Assembly: GCA_017621515.1 (NCBI GenBank)
Contig: JAGASY010000087.1
Coordinates: 1-64,000 of the forward strand
Source of the DNA: Bacteroidaceae bacterium
GTDB lineage: Bacteria; Bacteroidota; Bacteroidia; Bacteroidales; Bacteroidaceae
DNA: 64,000 bases
Direction of reading: 5' to 3'
The first letter of the stretch is position 1. Each line of letters begins with the position of its first letter. The position numbers were made by a program, and so were the translations under genes. Below the pieces are notes generated by a model. It had not been told where the DNA came from. It searched no databases and worked only from the letters and a program-made list of their open reading frames with translations. Below, in pieces: positions 26,460 through 35,083 of this stretch.

Positions 26460-27706
26460 CAACTAAGTTTGTGAATCACAAGTCCAGAACGCAACTTTGG
26501 TTCAAACCATGTTGCCTTTGGAGGCATGATGTTTCCGCTATCGGCAATATCCATTATTTGCTTCATGCTGACAGGGTAAAGTGCGAGAGCCATCTTCATT
26601 TCACCGCTATCTACGCGCCTCTTCAGTTCCCCAAGTCCGCGCAAGCCGCCAACAAAGTCGATACGCTTGTCTCGTCTCAAATCTTTTATTCCAAGAAGCT
26701 CATCCAGAATAAGCCGAGAAGATATGGACACGTCAAGGACACCTATCGGGTCGTTGTCATCGTATGTCCCTTCTTTTGCCTTCAGCGAATACCACTGCCC
26801 TTCAAGATACAGCGAGAACTCATGAAGCTCTGCCGGACGATACTCATCCTTTCCCTTGAGTTCCACGCAGAAGTTCTTTCGGAGTGCTTCAATGAACTCT
26901 GTGGCAGACATGCCGTTCAAGTCTTTTACCACACGGTTATAATCAAGAACCGTCAACTGGCTTGCAGGGAAACATACAGCCATAAAATAATTGTATTCCT
27001 CATCGCCACGATGCTCCGGGTTCTGTGCAGCTTTCTCTGCTCCCACCAGTGCGGCAGCGGCAGAACGATGGTGTCCGTCAGCAATATACATGTGCGGCAT
27101 CTTCGCAAACTGTTCCGTGATAGTCTGTATGTCGGCATCCTCACTGACAATCCACAACCGATGACGGAATCCATCTATAGGAGCAATAAAATCATATTCC
27201 GGCTCTGACGCAGCATAACGTGCAACGAGTGCATCTATGACCGCATCGTCAGGATAAGCAAAAAACACAGGCTCGATATTGGCATCATTGACCCTCACAT
27301 GCTTCATGCGGTCTTCCTCCTTGTCACTGCGCGTCAGTTCGTGCTTCTTGATGATACCACTCATATAGTCCTCGACATACGCTCCGACCACAAGTCCATA
27401 TTGCGTTTTCCCATTCATGGTCTGGGCATACACATAATAAAGTTCCTTATCATCCTGAACCAGCCAGCCGTTTTTCATAAACTTCCTAAAATTCTCGGCG
27501 GCACGTTCATAGACCTGCGGATCGTATTCACTCGTGCCGGCAGGAAAATCAATCTCCGGCTTGATAATATGATAAAGACTCTTCTCATTGTCTCCCGCCT
27601 CTGCACGTGCCTCTTCAGAATCAAGCACATCATACGGACGACTTTCAACTTCTTCCACAAGTTCTTTCGGAGGTCTTATGCCCCTAAACGGTTTTACTAT
27701 TGCCAT
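26459..27706 (-). CDS. DUF1015 family protein
   Basis: A 415-residue cytoplasmic protein of the DUF1015 family. Hallmarks are IVKPFRGIRPPKELVEEV at the start (residues 3-20), SRPYDVLDSEEA, HELTRSDKEEDRMKH, the histidine-rich IADGHHRSAAA and the C-terminal PPKATWFEPKLRSGLV. The conserved Asp/His residues suggest an enzyme, but no reaction is established. In many Bacteroidetes it is found near serC and serA; here those are ~20 kb away on the same strand. It is the first gene of DUF1015-yigZ-(EFR1). Confidence 0.88.
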   Translation of the reverse strand: MAIVKPFRGIRPPKELVEEVESRPYDVLDSEEARAEAGDNEKSLYHIIKPEIDFPAGTSEYDPQVYERAAENFRKFMKNGWLVQDDKELYYVYAQTMNGKTQYGLVVGAYVEDYMSGIIKKHELTRSDKEEDRMKHVRVNDANIEPVFFAYPDDAVIDALVARYAASEPEYDFIAPIDGFRHRLWIVSEDADIQTITEQFAKMPHMYIADGHHRSAAAALVGAEKAAQNPEHRGDEEYNYFMAVCFPASQLTVLDYNRVVKDLNGMSATEFIEALRKNFCVELKGKDEYRPAELHEFSLYLEGQWYSLKAKEGTYDDNDPIGVLDVSISSRLILDELLGIKDLRRDKRIDFVGGLRGLGELKRRVDSGEMKMALALYPVSMKQIMDIADSGNIMPPKATWFEPKLRSGLVIHKLS

Positions 27707-28110
27707 AACTTTTGCTTGATATTAAAATGGTTATTCAACAATCTGCAATTCGACTTTTGATTTTGAGTGCACCCGATGAAGATTATAACACCCCAACCAT
27801 GTCTCTGCGACAATTTTTCCGGTCTGTCTATCCCAGAACTTTACAGACATGATTCAGAGCAACCGAAAGTCGAGCAATGCTTCTGTTTATTATGCAAACC
27901 TACACAAAAAATCTCTTATTTCAGATAAAAAGTACAAATATTTCTTCAAAAAGGAAATCTAAACAAAATCAATATCAAAGAAGAAACTGAATCAACGAAC
28001 AGGGAACTATCCTTCGGTATTTTACATACACAATCAATTATTTTATTGACTGCTTTTTAGAGTCTGCTTTACTAAAATCTATTTTACCATCCAGATATGT
28101 CTCTCCTATA
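27707..28110. other. Gene-poor gap with one doubtful small ORF
   Basis: The gap between DUF1015 and the toxin gene holds no clear gene. A 50-codon open frame on the plus strand (27776-27928, MKIITPQPCLCDNFSG...) is Cys-rich, with CLC, CFC and LLC, but has no recognisable promoter or family. It is probably chance. Confidence 0.3.
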
Positions 28111-28149
28111 AATAAATCCGGTCATCACATTATAGAGACTGGATTTATT
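28111..28149 (-). terminator. Hairpin after the toxin-antitoxin pair
   Basis: AATAAATCCGGTC and GACTGGATTTATT pair with one wobble around 13 bases. It is 50 bases beyond the toxin stop on the minus strand. No strong U-run follows, so it is moderate evidence only. Confidence 0.45.
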
Positions 28150-28198
28150 TTGGGGCATGAGAATTTTTTATGTTCAAAACTAAACGCTGTATCATATT

Positions 28199-28465
28199 TC
28201 AAAACAACTCGGAATGACTACCAATCCTAAGCAAATCTATTATGTCCCCATCAATCCAAATAAGAAGAAAATCATCCTCAATATGACACTCCATACAACC
28301 TTTGTACTGACCTTTCAACAGATGGGGACTGTATTCTTTTGGTATAGGCAGGTCATTTATAAGCAAATTGGCAATATATTCAAAAGCTTCCACCTTTTTA
28401 GGAAAGTTTCGGATGCGCTTGAAGTCTTTTTTGAATTGACTTGTCGGGTGTAACTTCTTTTTCAC
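28199..28465 (-). CDS. YafQ/RelE-type toxin (mRNA interferase)
   Basis: An 88-residue basic protein of the YafQ branch of RelE toxins, which cut mRNA in the ribosome. KLHPTSQFKKDFKRI at the N-terminus, HLLKGQYKGCMECHIEDDFLL in the middle (partial) and the C-terminal RIGSHSELF match the family; His84 corresponds to the catalytic histidine of YafQ. The start is GTG at 28465, overlapping the antitoxin TGA (GTGA). The overlap and order antitoxin-toxin are typical of type II modules, whose complex usually represses its own promoter. Confidence 0.88.
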   Translation of the reverse strand: MKKKLHPTSQFKKDFKRIRNFPKKVEAFEYIANLLINDLPIPKEYSPHLLKGQYKGCMECHIEDDFLLIWIDGDIIDLLRIGSHSELF

Positions 28466-28704
28466 TTCATCAGTTCCTCCATCAGACTTCCTACACTGTC
28501 AAATGTTTTTTTATGCTTCGCAGTACGTGCTTCCTTTATGGCGGCAATCGTTTCCTCATTTGGTCGGGAATATACTGCATCCATCAAGGTACTCTCTACA
28601 AAATTATTCAAACTTCTGTTAGCTTTTTTTGCCTGTTCTTGCAATGCCAGCAACAAATCTTCACGCAAACGAAACGAGGTCTGCTTTCTGATTACCGTTT
28701 CCAT
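28462..28704 (-). CDS. RHH-type antitoxin
   Basis: An 80-residue antitoxin partner. The N-terminal METVIRKQTSFRLREDLLLAL (partial) with ANRSLNNFVESTL is a ribbon-helix-helix DNA-binding domain, as in RelB/DinJ. The C-terminal ~35 residues (EETIAAIKEARTAKHKKTFD) would wrap the toxin. It precedes and overlaps the YafQ-type toxin by 4 bases. An imperfect palindrome lies 8 bases before the ATG. The RHH fold is clear by eye; the exact antitoxin subfamily is not. Confidence 0.85.
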   Translation of the reverse strand: METVIRKQTSFRLREDLLLALQEQAKKANRSLNNFVESTLMDAVYSRPNEETIAAIKEARTAKHKKTFDSVGSLMEELMK

Positions 28705-28711
28705 ATTACTA

Positions 28712-28738
28712 TTACATTATATTGTACTACAAATGTAA
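28712..28738 (-). promoter_or_regulatory. Candidate autorepression operator of the toxin-antitoxin pair
   Basis: TTACATT and AATGTAA form 7-bp inverted arms 13 bases apart, directly upstream of the antitoxin start. RHH antitoxins often bind such sites as dimers of dimers. No biochemical support is available. Confidence 0.4.
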
Positions 28739-28959
28739 CACATTGTGTGATACAAAACAATTTTTTCACATTTTTCTTTGTCATTTTAAATAAAAAGCCC
28801 CGGACCAAAGAAACGAGACTGTAGTGCCAATTAATTCAGCCCAATAAATTTATGTTCTTTCGCAGTTTCTAAGAGCCTATTAAACTTTATTTTATAACTA
28901 TATAGGGGTATTCACAGTCTCTCAGCTAAACAAAATTGAAAGCACTTGCTTAAAACAAC

Positions 28960-29780
28960 AAAAAGCACGCTAAAACGGCATTTTTCGATTTGACAAAATG
29001 ATATTTTCGTTCAAAATGTAAATTTAACACTTCGAGCGATTTTTTGCCGAAAACAAAGAGAGGAAAATTTCACACAAAAGATAAATAATTGATAATCAAT
29101 AATATACAGAAACTCCTCAAAATGCTCAAAAAAACGCACCGGACGCAATTTTTTGATTATTTTGAGTATTCTGATAATCATCTGATTAATAATCCATTAC
29201 ACCCAGATTCGTCATTTTCATTTCCAAACATCACTTTAGAATCACCCACTTTTAAGTTTCCGTTCAAACATTCTGCCAAGGCTGAAATTATACACTTCTT
29301 AACATTTCAATTGAAGCCTATTATCTTTTATTTTGAAGAACGGTGTTTTTTTATTTTCAGCGCACTGTCGTCAAATTTTCAGCGCACAGAAAATAAAATA
29401 GCAGCGCACTGTGGTTGAAAAAACAGTGCGCTGGAAATGTGACGACAGTGCGCTGGAATTTTGAAAACTTAGTAGTTTTTTCCAAAATACTCTTCGCCGG
29501 GAATAAATAAATGTAAAAGAATGGATTTAGAACGAAACACTATTTCACATTTGTCAGAGGCTTCATGAAATGCACGTAGAATCCCCATTCTTCGAGAAAA
29601 GTTCGTTGCGATTCATTTTGAAGCGTTCCAGAAGGCTTGAAATTTTAACATTTGACAAAATCAGAAAGATAGTATTTGAAACAGGAAATCGACATTCTGA
29701 AAACAAAATTATCAAGGTTATTATCATTTTATCAAAACAGAACATCCTTCGAAAAAACATATTCAAAAATTTTTTTATGG
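28960..29780 (-). repeat. Dispersed intergenic element, copy C
   Basis: Reverse-oriented copy between the antitoxin start (28704) and the end of the large PUL operon (29997). It has the same end and block sequences as A, B and D. Its array is the most regular: module starts at 29358, 29380, 29402, 29424 and 29446 are exactly 22 bp apart. The linker TCGTCACATTTC (or TCGTCAAATTTT) occurs at both ends of the array in opposite orientation. The frame that is open in A, B and D on the opposite strand of the element is shifted by a one-base deletion here. Limits are approximate; the flanking 28739-28959 shows nothing recognisable. Confidence 0.85.
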
Positions 29781-29853
29781 AATCTCAATTCCGCAACAAA
29801 CAGACCTCTCAATATCTATGTGTGTTCAGAAATCATCTCGACAGAAATAAGAC

Positions 29854-29894
29854 AAAAAAATATTGGCAGGTACAACTCAATATACCTGCCAATA
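29854..29894 (-). terminator. Terminator of the FAS1/SusCD operon
   Basis: On the minus strand TATTGGCAGGTA and TACCTGCCAATA pair around about 9 bases and are followed by seven T residues. This is a textbook intrinsic terminator about 100 bases after the last susD stop. Confidence 0.9.
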
Positions 29895-29996
29895 CAATAT
29901 AGAAATCACCAACTGCCTACCCTACCGAAACGCATTCCACTTATTCACAGAAAAGGTGAACATTTCATTTAAAATAAGGTAGATATTCATCGGGAA

Positions 29997-31790
29997 CTAT
30001 TTCAAATACCACTTGTCCGGGTTCATCAGAACCGCCTTCATCTCTTCTTTATTACTAAAACGTGCAGACACTTTGTCAGCCATATATGCAGGATAATTAT
30101 TGCGATGGCGAGCCACACGAAGAAGGTCAAAGAAGCGATTTCCTTCAAAAGACGTCTCTGCCGCCATTTCATCGACAATGCAGTCTTCCACGAAAAGAAT
30201 GGAATCGGAAAGAGCCATAGCCTTATCCGCTACATCATCAGATGGCAACAATACAGGTTCACCAGTTTCTTCATCCGTAGCTTCCACATAACGTGTGTAA
30301 TCGGGTATCACATAATATTCCTTATCGAGAGCAATTCCACGTCCGCAACCTCGGATGGCAGTACCTTTATTGGCATTACCGTCAGAATTGTGAGTCCAGC
30401 TGAAATCTGTGAACGATTCACCGGTCAGCTCTCCCTGACTCACTTTTGAAGCATCAGCCAGATTCTCTGCTGTAAGTCCGTATTTCAGCACAGCAAATGC
30501 CATAGAAGGTTTTCCCATACGGTTAAGTGCTTCTGCAAAGCGCAGATAAACCAGAGGAGTACGATAGAGAGGGATGACACGAGTGAACATCAATCCCTTG
30601 ACCGCAGTGTTAAGAGGGTCATGCCCATTCTCATTGACAGATGCAGCTGTATTATATTTTGTGATATATGCTCCGGTACGTTTTCCAAGTGTAATATCAC
30701 CAAATGAAGAAGAACTTACCTCACCGGAAGAAGCAACTGCTTCTCCACGAAGATCGCCCTCAAAGTAGGAACCAATAGTCAGTGCACCAGCCTCTGCATA
30801 AAAGTGCATCTTATGGTTCATCGCACTGATGAACGACTCTGCCGGCACTATCGAAGGATTGTCATTAAACGCGTGACGTATGAGCAGAGGATGATAATCT
30901 TTGGCATCCGAACTATAGACCAGACCTGCCAACATTTCTTGCAAGTATGAATTGACATGGTTAATATATACGGATGCACGAGTATCACGCGCCCAATTGT
31001 TGGAATAGCTGTCAGGCACAGTGAGTTTGTAGTGCTCAATCTGCTTGTAATACATCGCAGCCGCCTCTTCGTAACGGTTAAGATAAAGATACAAATCGCC
31101 AAGCACAAGAGGCACTGGTATAAACATCTTGGCAGAAGAATATCCATCGATAGTTCCATAGTCAAGCTGGCGCACGTCAATGTATGGCAACAAATCTTCT
31201 ATCAACAGCTGCGCCAGTTCCTCGCCGTTCTTTACCGGATAGTCCTTCATAGAAGCCTCAAGACTGAGAATCGGCTTATCAATCCAACGAACTTCCCCGT
31301 ATGCAAGCAACACCTGCCAGTATGTCCACGCACGTACAGCCTTGATAGCTGCATATTCAGGAATCATCACCTTGTCCTGATAGATAGTTACAGTCGTATC
31401 CATGCGTGCAATGGCATAGTTGCAGTTGTTGATTATATTGTAGTAATCTTGCTGCATACGATAAGAGTTATCAGGCGTCACATCAAAACGGGATATTTCC
31501 TGAAGTTCCATAGAAGCCAACGAAGTAGCCTCCATAAGGTCGCCGCGAAGTTCGCCGAAAACGACATAACGCTCCCCTACTTTCTGCAACTGGGAAAGTA
31601 TTCCCATAATGGAATAAAGCGAATCGTTAGGTGAATCGAGCTTATCGCCTTTATCAATCGTCACAGATGAAGAGTCTGTGTCAAACACATCATCACATGA
31701 AGTCAATGCTCCTCCCAGAAGCAAACCTGCCGCCAGACTCAAGGCAAGCTTTCCGGAATAAAGCTTTATATTCTTGAATTGCATTTTCAT
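29997..31790 (-). CDS. SusD/RagB-family glycan-binding lipoprotein (distal pair)
   Basis: A 597-residue outer-membrane lipoprotein. The signal LALSLAAGLLLGGALTSCDD ends in a lipobox (ALTSC). The N-terminal TPR-rich part includes YNIINNCNYAIARMD and AIKAVRAWTYWQVLLAYGEV, and the C-terminus has FEGNRFFDLLRVARHRN, all SusD/RagB hallmarks. SusD proteins bind the glycan and close the lid over the SusC barrel. It is the last gene of the seven-gene operon, 22 bases after its SusC, with a strong terminator after it. Confidence 0.93.
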   Translation of the reverse strand: MKMQFKNIKLYSGKLALSLAAGLLLGGALTSCDDVFDTDSSSVTIDKGDKLDSPNDSLYSIMGILSQLQKVGERYVVFGELRGDLMEATSLASMELQEISRFDVTPDNSYRMQQDYYNIINNCNYAIARMDTTVTIYQDKVMIPEYAAIKAVRAWTYWQVLLAYGEVRWIDKPILSLEASMKDYPVKNGEELAQLLIEDLLPYIDVRQLDYGTIDGYSSAKMFIPVPLVLGDLYLYLNRYEEAAAMYYKQIEHYKLTVPDSYSNNWARDTRASVYINHVNSYLQEMLAGLVYSSDAKDYHPLLIRHAFNDNPSIVPAESFISAMNHKMHFYAEAGALTIGSYFEGDLRGEAVASSGEVSSSSFGDITLGKRTGAYITKYNTAASVNENGHDPLNTAVKGLMFTRVIPLYRTPLVYLRFAEALNRMGKPSMAFAVLKYGLTAENLADASKVSQGELTGESFTDFSWTHNSDGNANKGTAIRGCGRGIALDKEYYVIPDYTRYVEATDEETGEPVLLPSDDVADKAMALSDSILFVEDCIVDEMAAETSFEGNRFFDLLRVARHRNNYPAYMADKVSARFSNKEEMKAVLMNPDKWYLK

Positions 31791-31812
31791 AATAGAAAAA
31801 GTTTTTTTATGA

Positions 31813-34800
31813 TTACAAACTTATTTTCACTCCAATCCGGAATGAGCGTGTCTGCGGAGTAAGTCCGGCATCAACACCCTGCCAGAGAACAGAAGGTCCG
31901 AAAGAGAACTCTGGGTCAGCACCAAGATACTTGGTAAGTGTAAAGAGGTTATCCACAGCTCCCCATACCGACAGGCTCTGTATGAAGTTCACCTTCAAAG
32001 GCACATTGTATGACAGAGACAGTCTCTTGAACTTGAGGTATGAAGCATCTTCAATCCAACGGTCGGAGAAACGTGCATTGCCCATAGGGTCGCCGTATGT
32101 GGCACGCGGAATATCCGTATGCTGTCCGTCGGCAGTCCATCGGTTCTCCATCGAAGTACTTTGGTTAATGATGTCACTTCCCGACTCCAAACCAGCTCTC
32201 AAAGCATTGTAAGCATCGTTTCCACAAGAATATGTAAAGAGAGCCGAAAGATCAAAACGCTTATAACGTATGTCAAAGGTGAAGTTACCGTAAACATCCG
32301 GATTAGGATCGCCAAGCACCACACGGTCTTCTTTGTCTATGAATCCGTTATGATCTTTATCTACAAAAATCATATCGCCTGCACCAAACGGAACAATCTG
32401 TCCGTTTTCTGTTCTGATTGCCAAGTTAGCATTTGCAGCTTCTGCCGCATCGGAAAAGACTCCGGCTGTACGGTAGCCGTAGAACACTCCGGCAGGACGT
32501 CCCTCTTCGGTCAGAATCTGTCCGTTGCAAACATCCGTAATAAAGCTGCCATTGTTGAGCTTTGTTATCTTGTTCACATAATGTCCGGCAGAAGCACCTA
32601 CATTAAACTTGAAATCCTTATGGTCTATAATCTTTGCATTCACAGCCACTTCAAAGCCGTTGTTGGTCATTTCTCCGTTGTTATCCCAGAAATATTCCAG
32701 TCCAGCCACGTCATTAAGCGGTTTATAAGTGAGCAGGTCTTTCGTCTTTGCAAAATAGACATCGGCAGCCAAAGTGAGACGGTTGTTAAGCAAACTTGCA
32801 TCCAAACCGACATTAAAGCGAGAAGTGGTTTCCCATTTCAACTTTTCATTACCAATATTGGCAAGTACAAGTCCGGCTGTATTCTGTGCGAAGGCATTGC
32901 TCGTCAGATAGGTACGGTTGGCAAATACCGGAAGCCTGTCATTACCAGTGACACTGAATGAAGCCCGCAACTTCAGATTATCTATGCCACGTACATGCTT
33001 CATGAACTTTTCGGAAGAGATGAGCCATGATGCCGACACAGACGGGAAGAAAGCCCAGTTCGTACCACAAAAGTCAAGTCCGCCAGCATCGGAACCAAAG
33101 CGTGAAGACGAAGCAAGCGACATACCTACATTAAGGAAATACTTGCTGAGGTAGGAATAATCTGCATCAAGATACCATGTACCCTCTCTGTCCGTATATT
33201 CATCTCCGTCAAGAAAACGCAGATTGCTGTTTGTGTTGGCAAGAGCTTTCATAAAGTCAGAACCGGTGTTGTATCCTCGCCCTGCGGTATATTTATAATA
33301 GTTGTTATAGAAATATCCTCCTATCTTTGTTTTCAGTTCGTTCTGATAATCGCTGAGAATAGTCCAATCAACATGCAAATCGGCAGATAAGGTTGATTGA
33401 CGAGACATAAAATTGCGAACCTCATTCAATGCTGTAGCATAGACTTCTCCATTGCTGTTGTAAAGAGGTTCATCAGCCACTCCAGCATCAGGAATGAAGA
33501 CATCTTCATTTGCCTTGTCCCATGAAAATCCCAAAATGGCAGACAAAGACAACTTGTCTGAGAACTTGTATGTCGGAGTAAGATTCAAATTAAACCGATA
33601 TTTGTCCAATGACGGAATCTCATCACCAACCAAAGCCAACGGATTGCCCACATTCAGTTCATCGGTATCGCTGAGACGGTTAGTGAGCATTCCTGAACCG
33701 TTGCGCTGCCAAGGACCATAGAGCGGTGACTTCACAAGTGACATATAATAAGGAGAACGCACTTCATCAAGTCCGTCGAATATGGCATTAGTAGAAGTCT
33801 GCGAATATGCAATATCGGCAACCACATCAAAATTTTTCATAAGATGGATGTCGGAATTAAATCTGACATTCAGACGGTCAAAACTTGTACCGTCAATATT
33901 CCCGTCATTCTTTGCATAGCCAAGCGAGAAACGGTAAAGAGCAATATCATCACCACCGCTAACCGAGATTCCATAGTTTTGAATCATGGAAGTCCGGTTC
34001 ACTTCGTCCAACCAATCGGTATTATTGTGAGTGTCCCAATAATATGACTTTGACGGGTCATCGTTAATGAAGTGAAACTTGGCAATATCGCTTGCTTCCA
34101 TTCCACGCATCACATCTGTGGCATAAAGTTTATAGGCTGAAGCGTCCATCACTGGTATAGACTTAAACGGAGTCTGGAAACCGACGGAAAGATTGGCTTC
34201 GATTTTAGTTGCCATATCTCGTCCACGCTTGGTTTCTATGATGACTACCCCATTGGCTGCTTTTGCACCCCAAACAGCAGAACCGTTTTTCAGTAGCGTA
34301 ACCTTGTCAATATCGTCAGGGTCAAGCAGGTTCAAAGGGTTGCTATGGTAATTATCCATCACGCTCACGGCTGTTTCCTGCATCTGCCATACAATGCCGT
34401 CAACGATAAAGAGAGGCTGGGCGGAAAGATTCAACGAATTGAGTCCACGAATAAAGAAGGAAGAGCCAGCACCCGGAACACCCGATGATTTCACAGTACG
34501 AACTTGTCCGTTAAGAAGCGAGTTCAAATCATCAGCAAAGTTTACGGTTCCATCAGCAAATCCCGATACAAAAGATTCGCTCTCAGGAGTTCCATATCCG
34601 AAGTCGTAATATCCGTATCCGGTACCCGCCATCACTGTAATGTCAACAGTTTCACGTCCTTTCAGCGGAACAACCTGACGAGAACAGCCGGGAGCCTCAA
34701 CGACCAAAGGAACATTCAAGTCCGGCAAGCTTATCTCATATCTTCCATCCTCGTCAGTCATTGCCGAAACTTTGAGATTCGGTGACGAAATACGTACACC

Positions 34801-34998
34801 GGCAAAAGCGGTTCCAGTATCAGACTTAACCACACGACCACTCACTTTATAAGGGAAATGCACAGCTGCCACTTTTTCTGTTTTTGCCGCTTCATCATTC
34901 TTCTCCACCGTTTGCGCATAGATCGGCAACGTAAGCAGACTGATTCCAGTGACCGTTCCGGCAGCTTTAAGTGCACGTAGATATTGTCGATTATTCAT
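31813..34998 (-). CDS. SusC/RagA-family TonB-dependent transporter (distal pair)
   Basis: A 1061-residue outer-membrane importer. After a signal peptide (TGISLLTLPIYAQ) a CarboxypepD-regulatory-like domain (YKVSGRVVKSDTGTAFAGV..., about residues 50-120) precedes the plug (LNGQVRTVKSSGVPGAG, FFIRGLNSLN, PLFIVDGI) and a large barrel. The C-terminus ends FRIGVKISL. It takes oligosaccharides across the outer membrane with TonB energy and pairs with the SusD that follows. Its plug lacks the most common SusC reading of some motifs, for instance GYGTPESES precedes it, but the overall layout is intact. 85 bases separate it from the FAS1 gene upstream. Confidence 0.93.
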   Translation of the reverse strand: MNNRQYLRALKAAGTVTGISLLTLPIYAQTVEKNDEAAKTEKVAAVHFPYKVSGRVVKSDTGTAFAGVRISSPNLKVSAMTDEDGRYEISLPDLNVPLVVEAPGCSRQVVPLKGRETVDITVMAGTGYGYYDFGYGTPESESFVSGFADGTVNFADDLNSLLNGQVRTVKSSGVPGAGSSFFIRGLNSLNLSAQPLFIVDGIVWQMQETAVSVMDNYHSNPLNLLDPDDIDKVTLLKNGSAVWGAKAANGVVIIETKRGRDMATKIEANLSVGFQTPFKSIPVMDASAYKLYATDVMRGMEASDIAKFHFINDDPSKSYYWDTHNNTDWLDEVNRTSMIQNYGISVSGGDDIALYRFSLGYAKNDGNIDGTSFDRLNVRFNSDIHLMKNFDVVADIAYSQTSTNAIFDGLDEVRSPYYMSLVKSPLYGPWQRNGSGMLTNRLSDTDELNVGNPLALVGDEIPSLDKYRFNLNLTPTYKFSDKLSLSAILGFSWDKANEDVFIPDAGVADEPLYNSNGEVYATALNEVRNFMSRQSTLSADLHVDWTILSDYQNELKTKIGGYFYNNYYKYTAGRGYNTGSDFMKALANTNSNLRFLDGDEYTDREGTWYLDADYSYLSKYFLNVGMSLASSSRFGSDAGGLDFCGTNWAFFPSVSASWLISSEKFMKHVRGIDNLKLRASFSVTGNDRLPVFANRTYLTSNAFAQNTAGLVLANIGNEKLKWETTSRFNVGLDASLLNNRLTLAADVYFAKTKDLLTYKPLNDVAGLEYFWDNNGEMTNNGFEVAVNAKIIDHKDFKFNVGASAGHYVNKITKLNNGSFITDVCNGQILTEEGRPAGVFYGYRTAGVFSDAAEAANANLAIRTENGQIVPFGAGDMIFVDKDHNGFIDKEDRVVLGDPNPDVYGNFTFDIRYKRFDLSALFTYSCGNDAYNALRAGLESGSDIINQSTSMENRWTADGQHTDIPRATYGDPMGNARFSDRWIEDASYLKFKRLSLSYNVPLKVNFIQSLSVWGAVDNLFTLTKYLGADPEFSFGPSVLWQGVDAGLTPQTRSFRIGVKISL

Positions 34999-35083
34999 AT
35001 CTTATTTTTTTATTTTACATTTTAGATTCAGACAATGCAACAGCATATCATTTATTGTTCAATCTTAATTTATAAAGAAAATT

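Noticed and set aside
27776-27928. 50-codon Cys-rich open frame
   Set aside because: No promoter, RBS or family signal; AT-rich gap sequence gives such frames by chance.
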